In this document: one piece after another, positions 9,054-17,229 of the stretch
Layout of the letters: each line of letters starts with the position of its first letter
How positions within the stretch are numbered: position 1 is the first letter of the stretch
From: Verrucomicrobiaceae bacterium E54
GTDB taxonomy: Bacteria; Verrucomicrobiota; Verrucomicrobiia; Verrucomicrobiales; Akkermansiaceae
DNA length: 64,000 bases
Assembly (NCBI GenBank): GCA_022548915.1
Contig: JAKZES010000003.1
Span: forward strand, 124,001-188,000
Direction of reading: 5' to 3'
The notes under the pieces: generated by a model
Databases searched by the model: none
Told to the model about the DNA's origin: nothing
Seen by the model: the letters and a program-made list of their open reading frames with translations, nothing else
Made by a program: the position numbers and the translations under genes

Positions 9054-9638
9054 TTGCGGATCCGGTATTCGAATGATGGACATCGTATCGAAAAGAGTTC
9101 CATCGGTGACCGCGTTCGAACGAATTATTCTTGCTCCACCGATCAATTCGTTGGGCGAGTAGTCGGTCCCCGAGAAGAAGCCTGAGGTGGTCGCGCCCCA
9201 AGCCACCCTGTAGCCGTAGCCGTAAAAGAGAGGAGCGCTTCCTTGATTCCATTGGATGGCTCCGAGATCCGGTCCGATGAATGCCCAAGTCGAGCCAATC
9301 GAAAACGTACCAAACTCATCCGGAACGTCGAAGCGTGTACCGTCTGAGCTTTGAGCGTGCATGATGATCGGAAGTGAAGAAGCGCGGGGCGTCCATGTGT
9401 CGGGCAGCCCGGGACGTTCAATCCACGACTCAAGCGTGAACGTGTCAGATTGCGTGTCTAGGATTCCGATCCATTGCACCTGAAATCGAGAATCCAGCTC
9501 TACCCGGTAGCGGGCTGCTTCTGCAGCGTGAGTGGCGATTCCCCACGCAACCAATGCCACAATTTGAAGTCTTGAGGGGGGTGTGCTGTGCCTCGTAACG
9601 ACAGGTTTGACGGAGGCATTGCAGTTCCAATTCTTCAT
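8070..9638 (-). CDS. Secreted protein with PEP-like motif fused to a DUF11-type tail
   Basis: The 522-residue product starts at the ATG at 9638, preceded by an AGGCGAG stretch. A signal-like hydrophobic segment (LQIVALVAWGIATHAAEA) comes first. A ~170-residue beta-rich domain follows, with YGYGYRVAWG. It ends in IIRIPDPQ, a place where PEP-CTERM proteins end in IPEP plus a membrane anchor. Instead, a 327-residue tail begins. It holds a DUF11 cell-surface repeat (FRVTITNKGPTNATGVELT) and a terminal domain with YAVEYSPDMTTW and SRFYRFVL that recurs in Verrucomicrobia secretomes. The tail is nearly the same as in the gene at 10756. It is likely surface-exposed; its ligand is unknown. Confidence 0.7.
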   Translation of the reverse strand: MKNWNCNASVKPVVTRHSTPPSRLQIVALVAWGIATHAAEAARYRVELDSRFQVQWIGILDTQSDTFTLESWIERPGLPDTWTPRASSLPIIMHAQSSDGTRFDVPDEFGTFSIGSTWAFIGPDLGAIQWNQGSAPLFYGYGYRVAWGATTSGFFSGTDYSPNELIGGARIIRSNAVTDGTLFDTMSIIRIPDPQCDLEASIDILQPTLVAGGDASEAFRVTITNKGPTNATGVELTQTSSMLPGVAITATSTSAGTFSGGVWTVGDLESGSSSSLMLTIRADAGAASGTENVPVAFAVTAVNEPDPDGTNNSASAAASIISAADTEVGVIASPAINLQSGLFFSKVTITNGNADPIPAIRLFVDGLPDDVIVYNASGTASLGSPPEILSYLLYNQSLGPSDSVTLAVEFYRPSLDPNFNPTYKIDLLPVPETPPVAADSGIDVTRNEKLGNGDHLIEIASIPGATYAVEYSPDMTTWMRVLPSITAPANRLQWIDSGPPKTESHPSATASRFYRFVLIAAP

Positions 9639-9667
9639 AGCTACTCGCCTTTGCAACAAACGCCGTA

Positions 9668-10738
9668 TTAGTAGCGAAATCCAAGACCGATGCCGAGGCT
9701 CCAGCCTGAGAGGTCGATCTCGAACCGGCTTGGTCCAACGTTTCCATGCAAGGTCTCATTCCAGTCGTAGCGGAAGAAGCTCTCAACGCTCCATTGATCA
9801 TTGAAGAGGTATCCCGCACCTCCTTTCACGTAGAGCCCCCAGAGGAACTCGTCGCCGCTTGACGCTCTGGCGTAGGTCCGAAGCGTGTTGACTGCAGGAT
9901 CAACCAGCTGTGCGTTCCACGCGGCCTCCCAATCGGCGTGGTTGATCACCGCGCCTGCACCAAAGCCGACGTAGCAGTTCGTCGCAGGGCTCCACTGGAG
10001 TTCGCCGCCCAGCGCAAGACTGTAGAGGTCGGTCGAACTGTCGAAAAGATAGCTTGAGGTGCCTCCCGTGGGGGTGAGGACCGTCATTCGGCTGGTCGGT
10101 TGATTTCCAATCAAGGGTCCGGGTCCGGCAAAGCTGCCGACATAGCCCGGGGCGGGTGGGATGACTCCGTTCAGGGCGTAGCTGTCGAGTGTGGTGACCC
10201 CGGAGATAGGCATCCGGCTGACTGTGGTGCCGCCCAGGCCCACGAACGAAAAGTTGGCACCGAATCCCGCGACGAGGTGGTCTCCGATGGGTCGAAGATA
10301 CGATGCCTCGATGTAAGGTGCGATCTCCGTGTTGGCATCGTCCTGTCCGATCCCGGGGGGAGCGAGGGCAATCCCGCCGGTCGAAGTGTAGGTAAGATTA
10401 CCCCCGGCAACCTGCCCAGCGTTCTGATATCCCCAGAAGGTCGTCAAGCCGGTGAGCGGCGTCGCGGCCCCCTCGTTGACAAAACCGTCGTCGTAGGCGC
10501 GGTCAGCGTTTACCCCAGCTGGTCCGGTCGCCGGATTCGGTGAGAAGAAGTTTCCGGCGAAGGGGCCGGTTTGCAGGTTCGGGTTCACCGAGAGCTCGCC
10601 GATGTTCCTCCACATGACGCCGGTTCCAAATTGCCACGGACTCACCTCAGTGGGTCCTTCGATAGGAGACTCGGGCAGGACATTCCCGGCGAACAACGGG
10701 GTCGCGAGGAGGGAGGCGATGACGGGACGTGTGGTCAT
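9668..10738 (-). CDS. Outer-membrane beta-barrel protein
   Basis: The 356-residue product has a short signal peptide (TRPVIASLLATPLFAGNV) and many alternating strands. Its last strand ends in an aromatic residue (WSLGIGLGFRY), the usual C-terminal signal for BAM-dependent insertion. Strands such as HLVAGFGANFSFVGLG and YVGFGAGAVINHADW fit an OmpA/OmpW-like or autotransporter-type barrel. The ATG at 10738 is chosen because the signal peptide starts there. It lies between two secreted proteins that share a tail, 17 bp after the larger one and 29 bp before the smaller one, so the three are probably co-transcribed. Confidence 0.7.
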   Translation of the reverse strand: MTTRPVIASLLATPLFAGNVLPESPIEGPTEVSPWQFGTGVMWRNIGELSVNPNLQTGPFAGNFFSPNPATGPAGVNADRAYDDGFVNEGAATPLTGLTTFWGYQNAGQVAGGNLTYTSTGGIALAPPGIGQDDANTEIAPYIEASYLRPIGDHLVAGFGANFSFVGLGGTTVSRMPISGVTTLDSYALNGVIPPAPGYVGSFAGPGPLIGNQPTSRMTVLTPTGGTSSYLFDSSTDLYSLALGGELQWSPATNCYVGFGAGAVINHADWEAAWNAQLVDPAVNTLRTYARASSGDEFLWGLYVKGGAGYLFNDQWSVESFFRYDWNETLHGNVGPSRFEIDLSGWSLGIGLGFRY

Positions 10739-10755
10739 TGTCGGAGTGGTCGGGC

Positions 10756-11739
10756 TTAGCGGGAGGTAATGAGGACGAAGCGGTAGAATCGACTGCCGAC
10801 CGTCGAAGGGTGGCTCTCCGTTTTGGGTGGTCCGTTGTCGATCCACTGAAGCCGATTGGCCGGCGCGGTCACGGTTGGGCTCACCCTTTTCCATGTGACC
10901 ATGTCAGCGCTGTATTCCACCGCGTAGGTTGCCCCTGGAATGCTGGCAATCTCTACGAGGTGATCCCCATTACCCAGCCTCTCGTTCCGGGTGACATCGA
11001 TCCCGGAGTCCGCAGCAATGGGCGGTGTCTCGGGTTCGGGGAGCAACTGGAGCACGTATATCGGCGTGAAAGTCGGATCGAGAGAGGGTCGGAAGAACTC
11101 GACGCTGAGTGTGACCGAGGAGGTCGGCGCAAGCGACTGGTTGTAGAGCAGGTAGGGGAGGTCCGCCGGGGGTGAGCCGAAGCTTGAGGTTCCCGTGGCG
11201 TTGTAGGCTACGACATCGTCCGGGAGGTTCTTCACATAGAGCCGGAATGCAGAAACGGGCTCAGAATTGCCGTTGGTGACCGTGACCTGGCTCACGAAGA
11301 GGCCACTCTGTAGATCGACAGCTGGGGCAACGGTGATGTCGACGCCGGCATCCGCGGCGCTGATGATCGAGGCCGTTGCTGCCGCGCTGTCGTTGGTTTC
11401 ATCCGGGTCGGGCTCGTTGAGTGCGGTGACCGAGAACGCGAGAGGCACGACCCCGGTTCCACTCGCTGCGGCGGGCTCGGCCCTGACTGTCACCACCAAC
11501 GTAGCCGACGCTCCGCAAGCGAGGGAGTCCAACGTCCATACACCCCCGGAGAAGGTGCCGGCGGAGGTGCTCGTGGAGGTGATCGCAACACCCTGGGGCA
11601 TTGACGAGGTTTGGGTCAGTTCGACTCCGGTGGCACCATCTGGGCCGTTGTTCGCTACCGTCACGCGGAAGGTGTCGAGAGCATCGCCGCCAGCAACCAG
11701 CGTCGGGCGCAATACGTCGATCACGGTCGTGAGGTCGCT
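10756..11739 (-). repeat. 984-bp 3' cassette, copy 2
   Basis: Second copy of the tail-coding cassette at 8070-9053. It starts two to three codons after the PEP-like motif in both genes and ends at the stop codon. Confidence 0.85.
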
Positions 11740-12648
11740 TCGTGGTTCAGGGACGGCAGATGCGACACGGAAGCCCATCGACGAAGCTCCCTTGGCCACC
11801 CCGATGCCATGCCGAGCAGAGGCCTTCAGGTAATCGAGCGTGTTGCCGAAACCAAGATTCGTAAAAGATCCCCCCCTGACTGATCGAGGCTCAAGTGCAT
11901 CGTCATTGAGTCCGAGGTACGCTGATTCGACGAGTTCTTCCACGTTGCCATTCTGCGCCATCGTCCCCCACGGGCTCAATCCACCGGCATTCGTGATGAT
12001 GGCCGGAGACGCAAAGTATGGTCTCCCATAAACGGCTGTGCCCGGGGTGGTGCCTTCCGAAACGCGTGTCGGCAGGGAGTCGGTGCCCGTGGCGTAATCC
12101 CAATACGTCCCGTTGCCGTTGTTTGGGATCGGATCAAAATACGCCGCCTTGTACCACTCGTTCTCACTGGGCAAAAAATAGAGCGCTCCGGAATTGCGGA
12201 ATGGATTCTTTGGGTCATAGCCTGCATCTCCTTGCTCCCAAAGGAATATTCGGTCGTTACTACCTGCGACTGGATCAACCTTGTAGGCTGGTGGGTAGCA
12301 ATGCTGCGTGTTTAGCCAATTCACGAACCGCGCTGCTTGGTTCCAATTGATGTTTGTGACCGGATGGTCGAGACTTGCTGAAGTCGGGAATATTGAGGGA
12401 AGACCCTTCTCGATGGCGTCGGCGTTGTAGGAGGCCAGCATGCGACCACTTACCTCATATTTTCCAATCCGGTAATCGTAGCCCACTGATCCATATCCGG
12501 TGTCATCCGGGGCGTTGCCTGGGGAGCCGATGACTACGAAATCAATGTCGAACTGGTTTTGACCAGTGCCGAATGTGTCTCCCGCCGCAGACGTAGTCAG
12601 GAATAGGGCCGACAGAATGCTGCCGAAGACCGCGTGAACCGGGCTCAT
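10756..12648 (-). CDS. FGE/SUMF1-domain secreted protein fused to a DUF11-type tail
   Basis: The 630-residue product has a signal peptide (VFGSILSALFLTTSAAG). A formylglycine-generating-enzyme-type (C-type-lectin-like) domain spans ~30-300: YRIGKYEVSGRMLASY, HPVTNINWNQAARFVNWLN, LPSENEWYKAAYF, GNVEELVES and SVRGGSF, closing with MGFRVASAVPEP. In related PEP-CTERM proteins the VPEP would be followed by a membrane anchor. Here it leads into the 327-residue tail shared with the gene at 8070. The catalytic cysteines of true formylglycine-generating enzymes are not evident, so a binding role at the cell surface is more likely than sulfatase activation. Confidence 0.75.
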   Translation of the reverse strand: MSPVHAVFGSILSALFLTTSAAGDTFGTGQNQFDIDFVVIGSPGNAPDDTGYGSVGYDYRIGKYEVSGRMLASYNADAIEKGLPSIFPTSASLDHPVTNINWNQAARFVNWLNTQHCYPPAYKVDPVAGSNDRIFLWEQGDAGYDPKNPFRNSGALYFLPSENEWYKAAYFDPIPNNGNGTYWDYATGTDSLPTRVSEGTTPGTAVYGRPYFASPAIITNAGGLSPWGTMAQNGNVEELVESAYLGLNDDALEPRSVRGGSFTNLGFGNTLDYLKASARHGIGVAKGASSMGFRVASAVPEPRSDLTTVIDVLRPTLVAGGDALDTFRVTVANNGPDGATGVELTQTSSMPQGVAITSTSTSAGTFSGGVWTLDSLACGASATLVVTVRAEPAAASGTGVVPLAFSVTALNEPDPDETNDSAAATASIISAADAGVDITVAPAVDLQSGLFVSQVTVTNGNSEPVSAFRLYVKNLPDDVVAYNATGTSSFGSPPADLPYLLYNQSLAPTSSVTLSVEFFRPSLDPTFTPIYVLQLLPEPETPPIAADSGIDVTRNERLGNGDHLVEIASIPGATYAVEYSADMVTWKRVSPTVTAPANRLQWIDNGPPKTESHPSTVGSRFYRFVLITSR

Positions 12649-12675
12649 GACAAGCGCACTGCTGCCCTTTGGAAA

Positions 12676-13212
12676 CTACAGCGTCACCTTGATGCGGTCG
12701 AACTGCGCCCGGAGGTCCGCAAGCTGCTTCTCGGTGCGCAGGATGTCGGCATGAATCGATCCCAGCTTGGCGAGCTTCTGCTCAAGGCTGGCCGAGGCTG
12801 CCGGGGCCTTCGTTGCGGTCTTCTTCCCGGAAGGGGCGGGGGAGGCTGCAGGAGATTTCTTGGCCCAGCGACCGATGGTGATCTGCGTGATGCCGAACTT
12901 GCGTGACGCTGCGGCGGCACCACCCCGGCCCTTGTCCGCGTTCACCTCGTTTACAAACGCGATCACCTCGGCCTTCGCCTTGGCGGTGTAGCGCTTGCCC
13001 CGGGATCCGGTCTTCTTCTTGGCAACCGGTTCGGGTGCCGGGGTCGCAGGTGTCGGAGTCGCAGGTGCCGGGGTCGTCGGCGCTTCCGCGGCAGGTTTGG
13101 CGACCTTCTTGCGCCGGGCCCTCTTGGTGACGGCTTTCTTAGCGGGAGCCTTCTTGGTGGCGGTCTTCTTCCCGGCAGGCTTCTTCGACGGTGCTTTCTT
13201 CTTCGCAGGCAT
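12676..13212 (-). CDS. Lysine/alanine-rich histone H1-like protein with helix-turn-helix
   Basis: The 178-residue product starts with an H1-like tail of AKK and PAKK repeats (residues 1-45) and a Pro/Ala/Thr hinge of PATP repeats. A likely helix-turn-helix follows at ~72-110 (AEVIAFVNEV, SRKFGITQITIGRWAKK). A C-terminal amphipathic helix (LEQKLAKLGSIHADIL) may dimerise. Such proteins bind DNA non-specifically through the tail. The HTH part resembles transposase-type homeodomain-like helices. The ATG at 13212 is set by the basic tail. It is divergent from the plus-strand cluster beginning at 13456. Chromatin-like packaging or regulation of the element is an inference. Confidence 0.65.
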   Translation of the reverse strand: MPAKKKAPSKKPAGKKTATKKAPAKKAVTKRARRKKVAKPAAEAPTTPAPATPTPATPAPEPVAKKKTGSRGKRYTAKAKAEVIAFVNEVNADKGRGGAAAASRKFGITQITIGRWAKKSPAASPAPSGKKTATKAPAASASLEQKLAKLGSIHADILRTEKQLADLRAQFDRIKVTL

Positions 13213-13455
13213 GGAGTTCAGTTGGTTGATTGGACTGGGCCTTGTTCCATACGCGACCCATGCCGACAAGTGCGATTGTAGGCATGCAGCACTCGCATTG
13301 GTGACGTGGGGCGGCGCTAGGCGTTAGGCGAAACCATGGAGCGCAACGAGCCCCGTGACGGGGTTATGTACGAGTGATCGCCCCGGGATGGTTCCGCGGT
13401 GCGCATCGCCCGGTCGGGCGGTTCCGACCGGTCTAAATCATCAACCTCAATCCCC

Positions 13456-13653
13456 ATGCCCCGAAACACCACCTACCAACCACCCTTGTCCCGGTTCCTG
13501 ATCAAGGCGCTCCACCACGAAGCAAGGCTTCGCAAGGAGCCCATGACCCGGCTCCTCGCCCGCATCGTGTCCGATGCCCTCGAACACAGCGAGGGCATGC
13601 GAAAGGCCCGTGCCGAAATGGCTGAATCCGCACCAGCCAGGATCGCCGCCTAA
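13456..13653 (+). CDS. Small basic helical protein, 65 aa
   Basis: I do not recognise it with certainty. The ATG at 13456 follows a C/A-rich leader (CATCAACCTCAATCCCC) like those of downstream genes. The product has one long helical block (LSRFLIKALHHEARLRKEPMT, then LLARIVSDALEH). This resembles the helices of small ribbon-helix-helix regulators, but the preceding strand is weak. It is the first gene of the plus-strand backbone and is followed by a hairpin terminator. Confidence 0.5.
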   Translation: MPRNTTYQPPLSRFLIKALHHEARLRKEPMTRLLARIVSDALEHSEGMRKARAEMAESAPARIAA

Positions 13654-13671
13654 GCCTTCTGTCCCATCTCT

Positions 13672-13702
13672 GGCCCGTCCCGCCATCCCGGCGAGGCGGG
13701 CC
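13672..13702 (+). terminator. GC-rich hairpin with T tract
   Basis: An imperfect ~12-bp stem (GGCCCG...CGGGCC) is followed by TTTT. It ends the 65-residue gene and is directly followed by the C/A-rich leader of the next gene. Confidence 0.65.
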
Positions 13703-13737
13703 TTTTCACGTACTGAAACCACCAACCAAACCAGCCA

Positions 13738-14244
13738 ATGGCCATCAAGTTAATCGCCAACTACAGCAAACGCCTGGGCCTTCCCGGGTATTCCAGCCAC
13801 CAGTTCTCCGTCTCGGTTGAGACCGAGCTGGTCGCCATCGACAACGTTCCCGATGAGGCGGAACGCATCTACCACCTGCTCCAGACGAATGTCGACGAAC
13901 AGATCAAGGCCACCGGATTCGTTCCGCCCGGAGATTACGGCATGGATGACGCCCCGGCTTCATCCAACGGCACCAATGGTACAGCCCGGGCTATTTCAAA
14001 TTGGCACTGCTCGGACAAGCAGCGCGACCTGATCCTGAAGCTGGTCGACGAGCACAGCCTCGACAAGGACGAGGTCGACCACCTCGCCCGCCAACGCTTC
14101 GGCAAGGGCGTGAAGCAGCTCAACAAGATGGAGGCGTCCGGGCTCATCGATGAGTTGCTCGAAACCCACGGTGGAGGCAACGGCAAGGCCCGTTCCAACG
14201 GCACCCGCCGCAACGCCTACGCACGGAACGGAGGTGGACGATGA
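13738..14244 (+). CDS. Hypothetical protein, 168 aa, upstream of nuclease
   Basis: No family is recognised with confidence. The N-terminal ~70 residues are mixed strand and helix (SSHQFSVSVETEL, then DEAERIYHLLQTNVDEQI). A Ser/Asn/Gly linker follows. The C-terminal ~60 residues (CSDKQRDLILKLVDEHSLDK, then GKGVKQLNKMEASGLIDELL) resemble the helical tails seen after recombination-mediator or single-strand-annealing proteins of phages. The gene starts after a leader rich in ACCAAC and overlaps the nuclease gene by 4 bp. The pairing with a RecB-type nuclease makes a recombination role plausible but unproven. Confidence 0.5.
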   Translation: MAIKLIANYSKRLGLPGYSSHQFSVSVETELVAIDNVPDEAERIYHLLQTNVDEQIKATGFVPPGDYGMDDAPASSNGTNGTARAISNWHCSDKQRDLILKLVDEHSLDKDEVDHLARQRFGKGVKQLNKMEASGLIDELLETHGGGNGKARSNGTRRNAYARNGGGR

Positions 14245-15086
14245 GTCTGACGCTTGTCGAGCAGATCGCCCGGCAGAGTCCTGCACCCCCGGTCGAACCG
14301 GTCACTTCCGAAGTGCCCGATCACATCAGCCCCACGGCGGCGAAGAGTTACCTCGCGTGCAGCCTTCGCTTCTACTTCGAGCGGGTCTTGTGCCTGCCGA
14401 GGCCGACTTCGCCGGCACTCCATCTGGGCAAGAGTATCCACGCCGCCCTCCAGTGCTTCCACATCGCCTTGTGGAGGGGAGGGGACTGTTCTCCAGAAAC
14501 CATCGCTCTGGCCTTTGACGGGGCCTTCAACGCCTTGGAAAAGGACGAGGGTCCCATCGCGTGGACTGCGAAGAAGACGCGTGAGAAGGCGCGTGAGGAC
14601 GGCCTGCGGGTCGTTGCCGCCTACCTCGATAGTCCGGAGGTCGCAAAGGAGCCGCCCAAGGCCGTGGAAGTGTTCCTGCATGAGAACATCGACGGTTTGT
14701 CGGTGCCCTTGACCGGCGCCATGGATCTGGTTCGCCAGGACCTTACGCCGGTCGACTTCAAGAGCGCCGCTGCCCGCCCGGATTCGGACACTGCGGCATT
14801 CGAGCATGAGATCCAGCTCGTCAGCTATCAGCTCATGCTGGAAGCGGCTACGGGGGAAAGCCCTCCGTCACTGGAGTTGGTCTACCTCGTGAAGACCAAG
14901 ACGCCGCAGGTCATCAAGGTGACGTCGCCCCCGGCTGACCGGCATCGCAAGGAGCGTGTTGTGCGCCTGCTCGAAACTGCGGTGAAGGGGATCACGGCAG
15001 CGCGGTTCCATCCCCAACCAGGCATGCAATGCTCGTGGTGCCAGTTCAGGAAGGAGTGCGCCGCCTGGAAAGGAGGTGCTTCGTGA
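14241..15086 (+). CDS. PD-(D/E)XK nuclease with Fe-S-type cysteines (RecB/Cas4/AddB-like)
   Basis: The 281-residue product matches the PDDEXK_1 (RecB-like) family. It has an N-terminal SPTAAKSYLACSLRFYFE helix, the conserved HLGKSIHAALQ, the catalytic aspartate and lysine in LTPVDFKS (~169-176), and QLVSYQLM (motif with Q and Y). One cysteine near residue 38 and three near the end (CSWCQFRKEC) match the four-cysteine Fe-S layout of AddB and Cas4. It would process DNA ends as an exonuclease. It overlaps its neighbours on both sides by 4 bp. No cas genes or CRISPR repeats are nearby, so a phage-type recombination role is more likely. Confidence 0.8.
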   Translation: MSLTLVEQIARQSPAPPVEPVTSEVPDHISPTAAKSYLACSLRFYFERVLCLPRPTSPALHLGKSIHAALQCFHIALWRGGDCSPETIALAFDGAFNALEKDEGPIAWTAKKTREKAREDGLRVVAAYLDSPEVAKEPPKAVEVFLHENIDGLSVPLTGAMDLVRQDLTPVDFKSAAARPDSDTAAFEHEIQLVSYQLMLEAATGESPPSLELVYLVKTKTPQVIKVTSPPADRHRKERVVRLLETAVKGITAARFHPQPGMQCSWCQFRKECAAWKGGAS

Positions 15087-15220
15087 ATCCGCTCGAGCTG
15101 TGGCCCTGGGCTGTGCTGATCGGCTTGGCGATCTTTGCCTTCCTCCTGATGGGTCCAATCGTGTCAGGGATACTGCTGCTAATTGTCCTGGCAGTGGTCG
15201 TTGCAAACCTTCTGGACTAA
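15083..15220 (+). CDS. Small membrane protein, 45 aa
   Basis: A GTG start overlaps the nuclease stop codon and is preceded at ideal spacing by AAAGGAGGTG, one of the best Shine-Dalgarno sequences in the window. The product is almost entirely hydrophobic, with two predicted transmembrane helices around WAVLIGLAIFAFLLMG and ILLLIVLAVVVANLL. Function is unknown; the family is not recognised. The strong ribosome binding site and tight overlap argue that it is a real gene. Confidence 0.65.
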   Translation: MNPLELWPWAVLIGLAIFAFLLMGPIVSGILLLIVLAVVVANLLD

Positions 15221-15230
15221 GTCGGTTCAC

Positions 15231-15263
15231 ACGCCCGCTTCGGATCATCTCCGGAGCGGGCGT
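15231..15263 (+). terminator. Hairpin terminator with T-rich tail
   Basis: A stem of ACGCCCGCTtCGG paired with CCGgAGCGGGCGT is followed by TTTCTACTTTTC. It separates the nuclease operon from the DUF3150 gene. Confidence 0.75.
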
Positions 15264-15335
15264 TTCTACTTTTCAGCGCCCGGAATTCACCGGGCGAATC
15301 AACGAAACCAAACAACAACAACCAGCCATCATACC

Positions 15336-16358
15336 ATGTCCCAAGAATACAACCTCCCGCTCCTCGAGGCCGTGTGCCGCCGGGGAGTCCTGTGCAACGT
15401 CAGCGTCCGCTACTGGCGCGGTTGCAAAAAGCTCCGGCCCGAAGACCTCGGACTCGATCCGAGTCACGTCTCCGACCGGCTCATCCAGCTCGGCCACAAG
15501 AGGCTTGTGCCGAAGGAAGCGCTGCAACGCTTCGCCCTGATCGAAAGCCGCGCCCACTCGCTGGTTGAGGCGGCGTCGTTTCCGTTCCTCGGCGGCATCG
15601 CCCGCTTCGTGCCGAATCCCCGGCTCGTCGATCTGACCGACAAGCTCGACGCCCTGCGCGACGAGTTCCGCGAGGCGACCCTCGACTTCGTCGCCGGCTA
15701 CTCCGGCCTGCGCGACGAGGCGCTGGACGAGTGGCGCGACGCCGCGCGGCAGATGAACCTCAACGGCAGCGCCGAACAGCTTCTCGCCACCATCGAGCAG
15801 TCGTTTCCACCCGCCGGGGACATCACCAGGCGCTTCGCCTTCGAGACGCGGCTGTTTCAGGTCGCGGCACCCGAAGGTCTGCGAATCGACGTTGCCGAGT
15901 CCATCGATCAGATGGAGATCGCCGACGAACGCAGCCGCATCGCCCAAGATGCCTCCCGACGCCTTCAAGGGGACCTCGACTCGTTCATCCGGGAAAGTGT
16001 CACCACACTGCGTCAGGAGACCGCAAAGCTCGCTGCGGATGTTCTCGCCACCATCGACGGCAGCGAGAACGGTGTCCACCAGCGCACGCTCAACCGGCTC
16101 ACCACGTTCATCGACAGCTTCCGCAGCCTGAACTTCGCCGGCGATGCGCAACTCGAAGGCACTCTCGAACGCTTCCGTCAGCAATTGCTGAGTCGAAGCG
16201 CCGAGGACTACCGCAATGACAACGGTGCGATGCGGAGCCTGACCGAAGGGCTCAGCCGTCTCCACGACACCGCCATGGCCATGGTGCGCAACGATGGCCG
16301 GGACGTGCTCACACGCTTCGGACAAATGGGCAGTCGCCGACTTGAAGCGGTGAGCTGA
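15336..16358 (+). CDS. DUF3150-family protein
   Basis: The 340-residue product has the DUF3150 opening: a short strand, then WRGCKKLRPEDLGLD, LGHKRLVPKEALQRF and FPFLGGIARFVP. A long, mostly helical body follows that is rich in Glu/Arg and probably coiled coil (~200-260). DUF3150 proteins occur in phages and mobile elements and often sit near AAA/MoxR-like ATPases; their activity is unknown. The ATG at 15336 follows an unstructured A/C-rich leader without Shine-Dalgarno. The next genes include an AAA ATPase, so it could be a partner of that set. Confidence 0.7.
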   Translation: MSQEYNLPLLEAVCRRGVLCNVSVRYWRGCKKLRPEDLGLDPSHVSDRLIQLGHKRLVPKEALQRFALIESRAHSLVEAASFPFLGGIARFVPNPRLVDLTDKLDALRDEFREATLDFVAGYSGLRDEALDEWRDAARQMNLNGSAEQLLATIEQSFPPAGDITRRFAFETRLFQVAAPEGLRIDVAESIDQMEIADERSRIAQDASRRLQGDLDSFIRESVTTLRQETAKLAADVLATIDGSENGVHQRTLNRLTTFIDSFRSLNFAGDAQLEGTLERFRQQLLSRSAEDYRNDNGAMRSLTEGLSRLHDTAMAMVRNDGRDVLTRFGQMGSRRLEAVS

Positions 16359-16535
16359 TCCCCCGCCACTGCCTCCACCGGCAGTGGCGACCCTTTCTCC
16401 CGAAACACGGAACCCCTCCCCGACAAGCCTGACTCCGTCTCCACACGCCTGATTTTCCAACCACTCCAACCTCTCCGACTGCCACTTCCTGACACGCTGA
16501 ATCCTACTCCTGAAACCTCCTGACTCCCCCACGCG

Positions 16536-16574
16536 CGAAGGGCGGCTCCTCCACACCGGAAGAGCCGCCCTTCG
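16536..16574 (+). terminator. Strong hairpin after the DUF3150 gene
   Basis: A long stem (CGAAGGGCGGCTC paired with GAGCCGCCCTTCG, 16536-16574) is not followed by a T run. A C/A-rich leader to the next ATG begins shortly after. It fits the recurring hairpin-then-leader layout of this region. Confidence 0.6.
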
Positions 16575-16633
16575 TGCATCCAGTTCTCTCAACCCCACGC
16601 AAACGACAACCACCAACGAACAACGAAACCACC

Positions 16634-17023
16634 ATGTCTCACTTCACCACCATCCAGACCCAGGTCCGCGACCTCGAGGCCCTGAGCGACGCCTGCGTCG
16701 AGCTCGGCCTCGAACTCCGGGCCGACACGCCATGCCGCGGCTATGCCGGCGTCACCCGCACCTCCCACCGAACCATCGTGCTCAAGGGCCCCTACGACAT
16801 CGCCGTCGATCCCGCCCCGGAGAACAACGACACCTACGGCCTGACCACCGACTGGTGGGATGGTCACGTCGCCCGGGAGGTCGGCAAAGGCTTCGGTCGT
16901 CTGCTGCAATCCTACGGCATCCACAAGACGACCCGCGAGGCCCGCTCCCGGGGGCTGCGCGTGCGCCGCCAACAGGAACAGGACGGCAGCGTCCTGCTCA
17001 CCCTGGAAGGAGGTGCGCTGTGA
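16634..17023 (+). CDS. DUF1257 (Ycf35-like) protein
   Basis: The 129-residue product begins with the family signature MSHFTTIQTQVRDLEAL and continues with ELGLELR. DUF1257 includes the chloroplast/cyanobacterial Ycf35 family, of unknown biochemical function. It is often encoded beside DUF2997 and an AAA ATPase, as here. Its stop overlaps the GTG of the DUF2997 gene. The ATG at 16634 follows an AACGAAACCACC leader. The conserved neighbourhood implies a shared complex, but no activity can be assigned from sequence. Confidence 0.8.
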   Translation: MSHFTTIQTQVRDLEALSDACVELGLELRADTPCRGYAGVTRTSHRTIVLKGPYDIAVDPAPENNDTYGLTTDWWDGHVAREVGKGFGRLLQSYGIHKTTREARSRGLRVRRQQEQDGSVLLTLEGGAL

Positions 17024-17229
17024 GCCGCCGCATCCTTGTGAGGGTTTCTCCCACCGGGGAAACCACCGTCGAGGCCGAGGGCTACCAGGGCAGGGGCTGC
17101 GAGGCCGCGACCCAGGCCATCGAGCAGGCTCTCGGCAGCGTCCGCGACCGCACCCGCAAGCCGGACTTCTGGCGTCAGGCGCGGAGCACACGCAACGAGC
17201 AGCAGCTCGGGGGAGGAGGTGGCGCGTGA
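17020..17229 (+). CDS. DUF2997 family small protein
   Basis: The 69-residue product opens with a strand RILVRVSPTGETTVEAEGYQ and then GRGCEAATQAIEQALG. This is the DUF2997 pattern: two strands, then a helix with a conserved Cys. The C-terminus is Gly-rich. It starts at a GTG overlapping the DUF1257 stop codon, with AAGGAGGTG just upstream, and its own stop overlaps the next gene. Function is unknown; it is a regular companion of DUF1257 and AAA ATPases. Confidence 0.75.
   Translation: MSRRILVRVSPTGETTVEAEGYQGRGCEAATQAIEQALGSVRDRTRKPDFWRQARSTRNEQQLGGGGGA

Noticed and set aside
10756-12648. FGE/C-type-lectin domain as a diversity-generating retroelement target
   Set aside because: There is no reverse transcriptase, no template repeat, and the copy shared with the neighbour gene is the tail, not the lectin-like fold.
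13305-13340. GTTAGGC core suggesting an integron attC site
   Set aside because: No partner GCCTAAC at the expected distance, no integron integrase and no cassette array were seen.
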